A DNA stretch of 64,000 nt, taken from contig NZ_CP133771.1 in NCBI RefSeq assembly GCF_031348265.1, forward strand, positions 5,394,001 to 5,458,000, given 5' to 3'. This document shows, piece after piece, positions 47,520-55,721 of this stretch. The notes beneath the pieces are model-generated. The model was not told the origin of the DNA. It made no database searches and saw nothing but the letters and a program-made list of their open reading frames with translations. Both the position numbers and the translations under genes were made by a program. Position 1 is the first letter of the stretch. Every line of letters starts with the position of its first letter. This DNA comes from Streptomyces collinus (lineage in GTDB: Bacteria > Actinomycetota > Actinomycetes > Streptomycetales > Streptomycetaceae).

Positions 47520-47579
47520 CGGGTCCGCCGGCGGACCCGGCAGCGCATTTCCGCAGGTCGGAACGCATTGTCAGTGGTG
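47507..47579. promoter_or_regulatory. Inverted-repeat control region shared by the SWIM and MoxR operons
   Basis: A perfect 13-bp inverted repeat (CACCACTGACAAT at 47507-47519 and its complement at 47567-47579) contains the two divergent -35 elements. Inside it sits an 18-bp perfect palindrome, GGGTCCGCCGGCGGACCC (47521-47538), which no promoter element explains. Confidence 0.75.
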
Positions 47580-47590
47580 TGGTGCAACGT
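47568..47590 (+). promoter_or_regulatory. DNA-damage-type promoter of the MoxR operon
   Basis: TTGTCAGTG (47568-47576), eight bases, CAACGT (47585-47590). It matches TTGTCRGTG-N8-TANNNT except C for T at the first -10 base. About 43 nt to the MoxR ATG. Confidence 0.7.
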
Positions 47591-47633
47591 TGGCGACAGA
47601 TCCGAACCGGCCGAGCTGGAGGGGGACTTTGCC

Positions 47634-48764
47634 ATGACCGTGTCCGTGGAGCCGACGTCCGTCGAAGCGGGGGAGACGGGACCGACCCAGGCGTTGCGAC
47701 CGCACGCCGAGGACGCCTTCGCCCATGAACTCGCCGCGCTGGCCGCCCAGGACGACCGGCCGCGCCCGGCCCGCTGGAAGCTGTCGCCCTGGGCCGTCGC
47801 GACGTACCTGCTCGGCGGCACCCTGCCGGACGGCACGGTGATCAGTCCCAAGTACGTCGGACCGCGCCGCCTCGTCGAGGTCGCCGTCACCACGCTCGCC
47901 ACCGACCGCGCCCTGCTCCTGCTCGGCGTCCCGGGCACGGCGAAGACCTGGGTGTCCGAGCACCTGGCCGCGGCGGTCAGCGGTGACTCCACGCTGCTGG
48001 TGCAGGGCACCGCCGGCACCCCGGAGGAGGCCATCCGCTACGGCTGGAACTACGCGCAGCTGCTCGCCCACGGCCCGAGCCGCGACGCCCTCGTGCCCAG
48101 CCCCGTCATGCGGGCCATGGCCGACGGCATGACGGCCCGCGTCGAGGAACTGACGCGTATCCCGGCCGACGTGCAGGACACGCTCATCACGATCCTGTCG
48201 GAGAAGACGCTGCCCATACCGGAACTGGGTCAGGAGGTGCAGGCGGTCCGCGGATTCAACCTGATCGCCACGGCCAACGACCGCGACCGCGGCGTCAACG
48301 ACCTGTCCAGCGCCCTGCGCCGCCGCTTCAACACGGTCGTGCTGCCGCTGCCGGAGAGCCCCGAGGCCGAGGTCGACATCGTCTCGCGGCGCGTCGACCA
48401 GATCGGCCGCTCCCTCGACCTGCCGGCCGCGCCCGACGGGCTCGACGAGATCCGCCGGGTCGTCACGGTCTTCCGCGAGCTGCGCGACGGGGTCACCGCC
48501 GACGGGCGGACGAAGCTCAAGTCGCCCAGCGGCACGCTGTCCACGGCCGAGGCGATCTCCGTCGTCACCAACGGGCTCGCCCTGGCCGCCCACTTCGGCG
48601 ACGGCGTGCTGCGGCCGGGCGACGTCGCCGCGGGCATCCTCGGCGCGGTGGTCCGCGACCCGGCGGCGGACCGGGTCATCTGGCAGGAGTACCTGGAGAC
48701 GGTGGTCCGCGAGCGTGACGGCTGGAAGGACTTCTACCGGGCCTGCCGCGAGGTGAGCGTGTGA
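47634..48764 (+). CDS. MoxR-family AAA+ ATPase
   Basis: 376 residues from ATG 47634 (GGAGGGGG upstream). Walker A is GVPGTAKT (K104). The Walker B/adjacent region reads GMTARVEELTRIPADVQDTLITILSEKTLPIPE. The RxPxxVQ stretch is classic MoxR, but the usual hhhhDE is replaced by ARVEE (E171-E172). Sensor 1 and the Arg finger follow in FNLIATANDRDRGVNDLSSALRRRFN. MoxR ATPases act as chaperone-like remodelers with a VWA protein; a VWA gene lies three genes downstream. First gene of the rightward arm of the damage-type divergent promoter. Confidence 0.92.
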   Translation: MTVSVEPTSVEAGETGPTQALRPHAEDAFAHELAALAAQDDRPRPARWKLSPWAVATYLLGGTLPDGTVISPKYVGPRRLVEVAVTTLATDRALLLLGVPGTAKTWVSEHLAAAVSGDSTLLVQGTAGTPEEAIRYGWNYAQLLAHGPSRDALVPSPVMRAMADGMTARVEELTRIPADVQDTLITILSEKTLPIPELGQEVQAVRGFNLIATANDRDRGVNDLSSALRRRFNTVVLPLPESPEAEVDIVSRRVDQIGRSLDLPAAPDGLDEIRRVVTVFRELRDGVTADGRTKLKSPSGTLSTAEAISVVTNGLALAAHFGDGVLRPGDVAAGILGAVVRDPAADRVIWQEYLETVVRERDGWKDFYRACREVSV

Positions 48765-48852
48765 GGAAAACGCCAGGGCGTGGGCCCCGGGTGACGGGAC
48801 GGCGGCCGCCCGCGGGACCGGGCGGGGACGTGCGGGACGGGAGGGGGATGAA

Positions 48853-51249
48853 GTGACCGGTGGGGAACAGACCGCGGGCCGGGGGGCCGGGGCGGGGCCG
48901 GTGTTGCTCGGCGTACGGCATCACGGACCGGGGTCGGCGCGGGCGGTGCGGGCGGCGCTGGAGGAGGTCCGGCCGCGGGTCGTGCTGATCGAGGGGCCGC
49001 CCGAGGCCGACGCCCTGATCCCGCTCGCCGCCGACGAGGAGATGCGGCCGCCGGTCGCCCTGCTCGCCCACGCCGTGGACGAGCCCGGCCGCTCGGCGTT
49101 CTGGCCGCTGGCCGGGTTCTCCCCGGAGTGGGTCGCCCTCCGCTGGGCCCTGGAACACCACGTCCCGGCCCGCTTCATCGACCTGCCGGCCACGCACACG
49201 CTGGCCTGGGGGAGGCAGGAGGACGAGGCGGGAACAGAGGGCGAACATCCGCCGCCGGCCGAGACGGCGCCGGACGGAGACACCGGTCCCGGCTCCGCCG
49301 AGCTCCGGATCGATCCGCTCGGCGTGCTCGCCGACGCCGCCGGCTACGACGACCCGGAGCGGTGGTGGGAGGACGTCGTGGAGCACCGGGGCGCGGAGGA
49401 GGGCGACGCGCTCGCGCCGTTCACCGCGCTGGAGGAGGCCATGGGCGCGCTGCGGGAGACCTTCGGCAGCGGGGGCCACGACCGGGATCTGGTGCGGGAG
49501 GCGTACATGCGGCTCCAGGTGCGGGCCGCGCAGCGGGAGTTCGAGGACGGCGTGGCGGTGGTCTGCGGGGCCTGGCACGTGCCCGCCCTGCGGCAGAAGA
49601 CCACCGTCGCCGCCGACAAGGCGCTGCTGAAGGGGCTCCCCAAGGTCAAGACGGACATGACCTGGGTGCCGTGGACCCACCGCCGGCTCGCCCGGACCAG
49701 CGGCTACGGAGCGGGCATCGACTCACCGGGCTGGTACGGGCACCTGTTCAGCGCCCCGGACCGGCCGGTGGAGCGGTGGCTGACCAAGGTGGCGGGGCTG
49801 CTGCGCGCAGAGGACCGGATCGTCTCCTCCGCGCACGTCATCGAGGCGGTGCAGCTGGCCGAGACGCTCGCCGCGATGCGCGGCCGTCCGCTGCCCGGCC
49901 TGAGCGAGACGACCGACGCCGTGCGGGCGGTGATGTGCGAGGGCTCGGACGTACCGCTGGCACTCATCCGGGACCGGCTGGTCGTGGGGGACGTGCTGGG
50001 GGAGGTGCCGCCGTCGGCACCGGCCGTGCCGTTGCAGCGGGACCTCACCCGGCTGCAACGCCGGCTGCGGCTGAAGCCCGAGGCGCTGGAGCGGGAGCTG
50101 GAGCTCGACCTGCGCAAGGAGAACGACGCCGCCCGCAGCAGACTGCTGCACCGGCTGCGGCTGCTCGGCATCGCGTGGGGCGAACCGGCCGCGTCGCGGG
50201 GCAGCACGGGCACGTTCCGGGAGACATGGCGGCTGCGCTGGGAGCCCGAACTGTCCGTGCGGGTCGCCGAGGCCGGCGTGTGGGGGACGACCGTCCTGTC
50301 CGCCGCGACTGCCAAGGCCGAGGCGGACGCCGTCGGCGCGGAGGGCCTCGCCGGCGTCACCGGGCTCGCCGAGCGCTGCCTGCTGGCCGAACTGCCCGAC
50401 GCCCTCCCCACGGTGATGCGAGTCCTGGCCGACCGGGCGGCCCTCGATACGGACGTCGGCCATCTCGCCCAGGCGCTCCCGGCCCTGGTCCGCTCCCTGC
50501 GCTACGGAGACGTGCGGGGCACGGACACCGGAGCCCTGGCGGAGGTCGCCGCTGGACTGGCCGAGCGGGTCTTCGTCGGTCTTCCCCCGGCCTGCGCCGC
50601 GCTCGACGCGGACGCCGCCGAGGAGATGCGGGGCCATGTGGACGCGGTGCACGGGGCCGTGGCCCTGCTGGGCGACGCCCCTGCGGCCGGACACGGCCGG
50701 TTGAGAGGCCGCTGGCAGTCCGTGCTGCGGGTGCTGTCCGGGCGGGACACCGTGCCGGGGGTCATCCGGGGGCGGGCCGTCCGGCTGCTGCTCGACGACG
50801 GGCAGCTGGCCCAGGACGAGGCAGCACTGCTGATGGGACTCGTCCTGTCACCGGGCACACCGCCGGCGGACGCGGCCGCATGGATCGAGGGCTTCGTCGG
50901 AGGCGGTTCCGGGGGCGGAATGCTCCTGGTGCACGACGAGCGGCTGCTCGGACTGGTCGACGCGTGGCTGACCGGGGTGCCGGCCGAGGCCTTCACGGAC
51001 GTACTGCCCCTGCTGCGGCGGACGTTCTCCGCGTACGAGCCCGGAGTGCGCCGGACCCTCGGCGAACTGGTCCGGCGCGGGCCGGGAACCGGGGCCGGCG
51101 CGACTGCCGCCGGTACCGCAACGCCCGGCTTCGCGGCCGGCTTCGACACCGAGCGCGCGGACGCGGTGCTGCCGGTGGTGCGGCTGCTGCTCGGGCTGGA
51201 CGACATGGAAGAGAACACCGACGACAACCTGGCGGGGGTGACGGGATGA
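48853..51249 (+). CDS. DUF5682 family protein with EreA/TraB/ChaN-like N-terminal domain
   Basis: 798 residues from GTG 48853 (GAGGGGG upstream). The start LLGVRHHGPGSARAVRAALEEVRPRVVLIEGPPEAD places GxxH (G20-H23) and an acid (E47) as in the EreA/TraB/TIKI superfamily. A second motif, CGAWHVPAL (G239-H242), lies at the expected later position. Members are putative metal-dependent hydrolases, so an enzymatic role is possible. The rest is long, helical and unrecognised. The stop overlaps the next small ORF (ATGA), and MoxR is 88 bp upstream. Family name DUF5682 is from memory. Confidence 0.8.
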   Translation: MTGGEQTAGRGAGAGPVLLGVRHHGPGSARAVRAALEEVRPRVVLIEGPPEADALIPLAADEEMRPPVALLAHAVDEPGRSAFWPLAGFSPEWVALRWALEHHVPARFIDLPATHTLAWGRQEDEAGTEGEHPPPAETAPDGDTGPGSAELRIDPLGVLADAAGYDDPERWWEDVVEHRGAEEGDALAPFTALEEAMGALRETFGSGGHDRDLVREAYMRLQVRAAQREFEDGVAVVCGAWHVPALRQKTTVAADKALLKGLPKVKTDMTWVPWTHRRLARTSGYGAGIDSPGWYGHLFSAPDRPVERWLTKVAGLLRAEDRIVSSAHVIEAVQLAETLAAMRGRPLPGLSETTDAVRAVMCEGSDVPLALIRDRLVVGDVLGEVPPSAPAVPLQRDLTRLQRRLRLKPEALERELELDLRKENDAARSRLLHRLRLLGIAWGEPAASRGSTGTFRETWRLRWEPELSVRVAEAGVWGTTVLSAATAKAEADAVGAEGLAGVTGLAERCLLAELPDALPTVMRVLADRAALDTDVGHLAQALPALVRSLRYGDVRGTDTGALAEVAAGLAERVFVGLPPACAALDADAAEEMRGHVDAVHGAVALLGDAPAAGHGRLRGRWQSVLRVLSGRDTVPGVIRGRAVRLLLDDGQLAQDEAALLMGLVLSPGTPPADAAAWIEGFVGGGSGGGMLLVHDERLLGLVDAWLTGVPAEAFTDVLPLLRRTFSAYEPGVRRTLGELVRRGPGTGAGATAAGTATPGFAAGFDTERADAVLPVVRLLLGLDDMEENTDDNLAGVTG

Positions 51250-51392
51250 CGACCGAGGCACTGAGGCAGCGGACGACGGCACCGGAAACGGGAGCCACCG
51301 TGACGGGCGGGTCCCGGGCGGACGGACGGCCGTCGACGACCGTGCCGGTGATCCCGCTGTGGGAACGGCCCCGCAAGGGAGGCCGGGCATGA
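51246..51392 (+). CDS. Small translationally coupled ORF (48 aa) between DUF5682 and VWA
   Basis: ATG 51246 overlaps the DUF5682 stop (ATGA), and its own TGA at 51390 overlaps the VWA ATG (ATGA at 51389-51392). Sequence begins MTTEALRQRTTAPETGATV and ends TVPVIPLWERPRKGGRA. It is polar and Thr-rich with a Trp-containing basic end; no fold is evident. Four-base overlaps on both sides suggest it is really translated, or at least carries ribosomes to the VWA gene. Confidence 0.6.
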   Translation: MTTEALRQRTTAPETGATVTGGSRADGRPSTTVPVIPLWERPRKGGRA

Positions 51393-52555
51393 CGTCCGAA
51401 ACGACGGACCCGGCGCAGGAGCGGCTGCGGCGCTGGCGGCTCGTCCTCGGGGGCGACGCGGCGGACGGCACCGGCTGCACGCTGTCGGGGCAGGACGCGG
51501 CGATGGACGGAGCGCTCACCGCGCTCTACGGAAGGAAGGACAGCAAGTCTCAGGGGGGCCGGGAGCGTTCGGCGGGGCTCGGGGCGTCGGCGCCGTCCGT
51601 GGCGCGCTGGCTCGGGGACATCCGGACGTACTTCCCCTCCTCCGTCGTTCAGGTCATGCAGCGCGACGCCATCGACCGGCTCGGTCTCGCCACGCTGCTG
51701 CTGGAGCCGGAGATGCTGGAGGCGGTCGAGGCCGACGTCCACCTCGTCGGCACGCTGCTGTCGCTGAACAAAGCGATGCCGGAGACGACGAAGGAGACGG
51801 CCCGGGCCGTTGTGCGCAAGGTCGTCGAGGACCTGGAGAAGCGGCTCGCCACCCGCACCCGGGCCACCCTCACCGGCGCCCTCGACCGCAGCGCCCGGAT
51901 CAACCGGCCCCGCCACCACGACATCGACTGGAACCGCACCATCGCGGCCAACCTCAAGCACTACCTGCCCGCGTACCGAACGATCGTGCCGGAGCGGCTC
52001 ATCGGGTTCGGGCGGGCTGCCCAGTCCACCAAGAAGGAGGTCATCCTCTGTATCGACCAGTCGGGATCCATGGCGGCATCGGTTGTGTACGCATCGGTGT
52101 TCGGGGCGGTGCTCGCCTCGATGCGGACGATCTCCACGCGACTCGTCGTCTTCGACACGGCGGTCGTCGATCTCACGGACCAGCTGGACGACCCCGTCGA
52201 CGTGCTGTTCGGCACGCAGCTCGGCGGTGGCACGGACATCAACCGGGCGCTCGCGTACTGCCAGTCGCAGATCACCCGGCCCGCGGAGACGGTGGTCGTG
52301 CTGATCAGCGACCTCTACGAGGGCGGCATCCGCAACGAGATGCTCAAGCGGGTGTCCGCGATGAAGGCGTCGGGCGTGCAGTTCGTGACGCTGCTGGCGC
52401 TCTCGGACGAAGGGGCACCGGCGTACGACCGGGAGCACGCGGCCGCGCTGGCCGCGTTGGGGACGCCGGCGTTCGCCTGCACGCCCGATCTGTTCCCGGA
52501 GGTGATGGCGGCGGCGATCGAGAAGCGGCCGTTGCCGATACCGGATGCTGCGTGA
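51389..52555 (+). CDS. VWA (von Willebrand factor A) domain protein, partner of MoxR
   Basis: 388 residues from ATG 51389. The N-terminal half is helical (VARWLGDIRTYFPSSVVQVMQRDAIDRLGLATLLLEPEMLEAV...), with an Arg-rich stretch before the VWA domain. The VWA domain (about 215-388) keeps the full MIDAS: DQSGSMAAS (D223-x-S225-x-S227), GTDINRAL (Thr) and ISDLYEGG (Asp), so it should bind a divalent metal. No signal peptide or TM helix is present, so it is cytoplasmic. MoxR plus VWA pairs typically remodel or load cofactors onto client complexes. Last gene of the rightward arm. Confidence 0.92.
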   Translation: MTSETTDPAQERLRRWRLVLGGDAADGTGCTLSGQDAAMDGALTALYGRKDSKSQGGRERSAGLGASAPSVARWLGDIRTYFPSSVVQVMQRDAIDRLGLATLLLEPEMLEAVEADVHLVGTLLSLNKAMPETTKETARAVVRKVVEDLEKRLATRTRATLTGALDRSARINRPRHHDIDWNRTIAANLKHYLPAYRTIVPERLIGFGRAAQSTKKEVILCIDQSGSMAASVVYASVFGAVLASMRTISTRLVVFDTAVVDLTDQLDDPVDVLFGTQLGGGTDINRALAYCQSQITRPAETVVVLISDLYEGGIRNEMLKRVSAMKASGVQFVTLLALSDEGAPAYDREHAAALAALGTPAFACTPDLFPEVMAAAIEKRPLPIPDAA

Positions 52556-52771
52556 CGGACGCGGTGTGAACGGCCTTGGGGGAGGGGGCGGGTGACGATT
52601 TGTCGATGGGTCGTCGTCCGACTTGGAGCAGCAAAAGGGACATGACGGCCCATCGGTTAGCAAGGGCTTGCGCAACCTCCGCACTCCCGTGCGAGGATCG
52701 GCGCCTGCTCGGCCGTGCGGGGTGCCGGCCGGGCGGTACCGCTTCCGTCGCACGGGAGGAAGCTTCCCCTC

Positions 52772-53968
52772 TTGAGCTGGTCAGCAGCCCTGCCCGAAGC
52801 CGCGTTGCGCACGCTGCGCACCGCGGCCGGGCGGCGTGCGCTCCAAGTGGCGCTGCTGGTGGGCGGGCTGCTGGTCGCCGGACTGCTGTGGGGTGAGCGG
52901 GCCCATGCGGAGAACGGTGTCAACGGTGTGGGGGAGCGGCCGGAGGGGCGGGCCGGGGAGGCCGTCGACGGCCGAGTGCTGGTTCGGGTCGCCGGCGAGA
53001 TGAGGGGGCCTGAGAGCGAGGGCCCGTCAGGCGCGCAGGTGAAGGTGTCGCTGGTGCTGTCATCGTCGTCCTCGCGGTCGCATCCGCCGGAGCGGCCGTC
53101 GCACGTGGAGCGTCCGGAGCCGCCCGGGCCGGCGGCGCACCGGGTGGTGCCGGACCTCCCGGCGGTTCCAGACCTCCCGGTGCCGATCGGATCGCCCGCC
53201 CTCCCGGTCCCCATCGGATCGCCCGCCCTCCCGGTCCCCATCGGATCGCCTGCCCTGCCGGATGCACCGGCCCTGCCTGCCCTGCCGGATGCACCGGCCC
53301 TGCCTGCCCTGCCCAGGCTGCCCGACTCAACCGCGCTGCCGGACGTGCCAGGTCTATCGGACCTGCCGGGTCCGCCGGACCTGCCCCCACCCCCCGGCGA
53401 CCCCGTCGTCGGGCTCCCTGGAGCACCAGCTCCACCCGCCCCACCCACTTCCCCCGTCTCCCCCACCCCCGTCACGGCCGACCCCCAGCCGGGCGGGACG
53501 TCGGCGCCGGGCTCGGGGCCGGTGGTGCCCGCGGACGAAGCCGCACCCTCGCGACAGGCCGGGAGCCCGACCCCCGCAGACCCGAGGGCCCACGGCGTCC
53601 ACGCCCCCTATGCCCTCCACGCCCTCCACCTCAGACCCGCCCACCCCCTGGGCCACGCAGATCACCTCAGCCGCCCCAGCCATCTCAGCCACCCCGGCCA
53701 CCCCCGCCACCCCGGTCGCCCCGGCCACCCCGGGTCCTCGCCGCACGCGGGACCGGCCCCGGCCGCCGGTCACTGGTCCGGCGGTCGTCCCGACGGCGTG
53801 CTCGGCAATCGGTCCATGGCCGACAGCGGCTCGTCGCGTCACGGCGAGGCCCACGCCGTCACCCCGAGCCCCTGGGCACCGCTCGCGCTCGTGCCCGGTG
53901 TAGGGGCCCGCACCTCCGGGGCCGGTACCGGGTGCGGTCACCGGGACATCCCCCTCTTCCCCGGCTAG
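52772..53968 (+). CDS. Extracytoplasmic Pro- and His-rich repeat protein
   Basis: 398 residues from TTG 52772 (GGGAGGAAG about 9 nt upstream). N-terminal signal/anchor: RRALQVALLVGGLLVAGLLWGERAHA. After 90 residues come tandem 9-residue Pro repeats (ALPVPIGSP x3, then LPDAPALPA x2) and further LPD/LPG units. A Pro/Ser linker and a His/Pro-rich stretch (HPLGHADHLSRPSHLSHPGHPRHPGRPGHPG) with more than ten His follow, and the C-terminus contains one Cys. The His-rich segment could bind metal. Otherwise it is low complexity and unrecognised. Confidence 0.7.
   Translation: MSWSAALPEAALRTLRTAAGRRALQVALLVGGLLVAGLLWGERAHAENGVNGVGERPEGRAGEAVDGRVLVRVAGEMRGPESEGPSGAQVKVSLVLSSSSSRSHPPERPSHVERPEPPGPAAHRVVPDLPAVPDLPVPIGSPALPVPIGSPALPVPIGSPALPDAPALPALPDAPALPALPRLPDSTALPDVPGLSDLPGPPDLPPPPGDPVVGLPGAPAPPAPPTSPVSPTPVTADPQPGGTSAPGSGPVVPADEAAPSRQAGSPTPADPRAHGVHAPYALHALHLRPAHPLGHADHLSRPSHLSHPGHPRHPGRPGHPGSSPHAGPAPAAGHWSGGRPDGVLGNRSMADSGSSRHGEAHAVTPSPWAPLALVPGVGARTSGAGTGCGHRDIPLFPG
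53174..53308 (+). repeat. 27-bp tandem repeats (3 + 2 units)
   Basis: Three near-identical 27-mers (53174-53200, 53201-53227, 53228-53254) encode LPVPIGSPA. They are followed by two identical 27-mers (53255-53281, 53282-53308) encoding LPDAPALPA. All are in frame in the Pro-rich protein. Confidence 0.92.
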
Positions 53969-54143
53969 CACGGACGGCCGTCGAGGTCTCCCAGCCATCG
54001 GCCCGCCCCCGTGGCTGAGAGCTCCTCCGACCGACCCCGCACGGGGTGCCCTGCGGCACCCTCCCGCTCCCAGTGCTTCACGAGGCGTCACGCCCGGACG
54101 GCCGAAAGCCGTCGGTGGTCCGAGGCCGCAACCTCGTGAATGG

Positions 54144-54178
54144 GTCGGGCGGCCCCCATTGGGTGGGGGCCGCCCGAC
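54144..54178 (+). terminator. Strong intrinsic terminator
   Basis: A perfect 15-bp stem (54144-54158 with 54164-54178) and 5-nt loop, GTCGGGCGGCCCCCA on the left arm, 176 bp after the repeat-protein gene. Confidence 0.8.
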
Positions 54179-54239
54179 CAGGCGCCCCGGAGAGCCAGGC
54201 CCTGAACAGGGCCTTCGTGCTCCCTCCGGGGTGTCCGGC

Positions 54240-54275
54240 GGGCCTCACCGGGTCAACCCCATCCCGGTGAGGCCC
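54240..54275 (+). terminator. Second terminator-like hairpin before sucC
   Basis: GGGCCTCACCGGG (54240-54252) pairs perfectly with 54263-54275 around a 10-nt loop, followed by CCTCACCC. It may be a tandem terminator or part of a regulated sucC leader. Confidence 0.6.
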
Positions 54276-54521
54276 CTCACCCGCTCCTCACATCCGGCAC
54301 GCCGTGCCAGAGAGCGAGGCATCATGTGACAGGTATCACCGCTCAGGTGTGACCCTCGATTTAGAGGCCTCCCGGAAGCAGCGATAACCTGCGAGACGGA
54401 CATGCCGCGCGCTCGGACACCGTGTGCGCCTCCCTTGTGACAGACAGCGGACGTCACGTTGCCCTCGCGGCACGCCCACGCAGACAACGAACCGCGAGAT
54501 CACTGATAGGGACGGAAGCGC

Positions 54522-55700
54522 GTGGACCTGTTCGAGTACCAGGCGAGGGACCTCTTCGCCAAGCACGATGTACCGGTGCTGGCCGGTGAAGTCATCGACA
54601 CGCCTGAGGCGGCCCGCGCAGCCACCGAGCGCCTCGGTGGCAAGTCCGTCGTCAAGGCCCAGGTGAAGGTCGGCGGCCGCGGCAAGGCCGGCGGCGTGAA
54701 GCTGGCGGCGACCACCGACGAGGCGGTCGAGCACGCGACCAACATCCTCGGCATGGACATCAAGGGCCACACGGTCCACAAGGTGATGATCGCCGAGACG
54801 GCTCCGGAGATCCTGGAGGAGTACTACGTCTCCTTCCTCCTGGACCGTGCCAACCGCACCTTCCTCTCCATCGCGTCCGTCGAGGGCGGCATGGAGATCG
54901 AGGAGGTGGCGGAGACCCGCCCCGAGGCCGTCGCCAAGACGCCGATCGACGCCAACGTGGGTGTGACCCCCGAGGTCGCGCGCCAGATCGTCGAGGCCGC
55001 GAACTTCCCGGCCGAGGTCGCCGACAAGGTCGCGAACATCCTCGTCACCCTGTGGAAGACCTTCGTCGAGGAGGACGCCCTCCTGGTCGAGGTCAACCCG
55101 CTGGCCAAGGTCGCCTCCGGTGACGTCATCGCCCTGGACGGCAAGGTCTCCCTGGACGAGAACGCCGAGTTCCGTCAGCCGGAGCACGAGGCCCTCCAGG
55201 ACAAGGACGCGGCCAACCCGCTCGAGGCCGCCGCCAAGGAGAAGAACCTCAACTACGTCAAGCTCGACGGCGAGGTCGGCATCATCGGCAACGGCGCGGG
55301 TCTCGTCATGAGCACCCTGGACGTCGTCGCGTACGCCGGTGAGGCGCACGGCGGCGTGAAGCCGGCCAACTTCCTCGACATCGGTGGTGGCGCCTCCGCC
55401 GCCGTCATGGCGAACGGCCTGGAGATCATCCTCGGCGACCCGGACGTCAAGTCCGTCTTCGTCAACGTCTTCGGTGGCATCACCGCCTGTGACGAGGTCG
55501 CCAACGGCATCGTCCAGGCGCTGCAGCTGCTCAAGGACAAGGGCGAGGACGTCACCAAGCCCCTGGTCGTCCGTCTGGACGGCAACAACGCGGAGCTCGG
55601 GCGCAAGATCCTCTCCGACGCCAACCACCCGCTGGTTCAGCGCGTGGACACCATGGACGGAGCGGCCGACAAGGCCGCCGAGCTCGCGGCTGCGAAGTAA
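54522..55700 (+). CDS. sucC: Succinyl-CoA synthetase (ADP-forming), beta subunit
   Basis: 392 residues from GTG 54522 (GGGACGGA upstream). ATP-grasp domain: [42 protein letters not shown] and VEVNPLAKV. The C-terminal CoA-ligase domain carries [21 protein letters not shown]-like [21 protein letters not shown]. With SucD it makes succinate, ATP and CoA from succinyl-CoA in the TCA cycle. sucD follows 21 bp later, so the pair is an operon. Confidence 0.97.
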   Translation: MDLFEYQARDLFAKHDVPVLAGEVIDTPEAARAATERLGGKSVVKAQVKVGGRGKAGGVKLAATTDEAVEHATNILGMDIKGHTVHKVMIAETAPEILEEYYVSFLLDRANRTFLSIASVEGGMEIEEVAETRPEAVAKTPIDANVGVTPEVARQIVEAANFPAEVADKVANILVTLWKTFVEEDALLVEVNPLAKVASGDVIALDGKVSLDENAEFRQPEHEALQDKDAANPLEAAAKEKNLNYVKLDGEVGIIGNGAGLVMSTLDVVAYAGEAHGGVKPANFLDIGGGASAAVMANGLEIILGDPDVKSVFVNVFGGITACDEVANGIVQALQLLKDKGEDVTKPLVVRLDGNNAELGRKILSDANHPLVQRVDTMDGAADKAAELAAAK

Positions 55701-55721
55701 GGGACGAGGGACTAAACAGCC

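Larger units (their letters stand above)
53969..54521. other. 553-bp region upstream of sucC
   Basis: Holds two strong hairpins (54144-54178 and 54240-54275) that end transcription from the left, then about 245 bp of sucC leader and promoter. No protein gene or RNA gene is recognised. The segment 54300-54520 is less GC-rich in places (ACAGGTATCACC, CTCGATTTAGAGG), but I cannot fix a -35/-10 pair. Confidence 0.5.

Noticed and set aside
53174-53308. CRISPR-like array
   Set aside because: Units are contiguous 27-mers without spacers and in frame within a Pro-rich protein; a tandem coding repeat.
54046-54270. A 74-codon plus-strand gene before sucC
   Set aside because: It runs through a 15-bp perfect terminator stem and has no ribosome binding site or domain.
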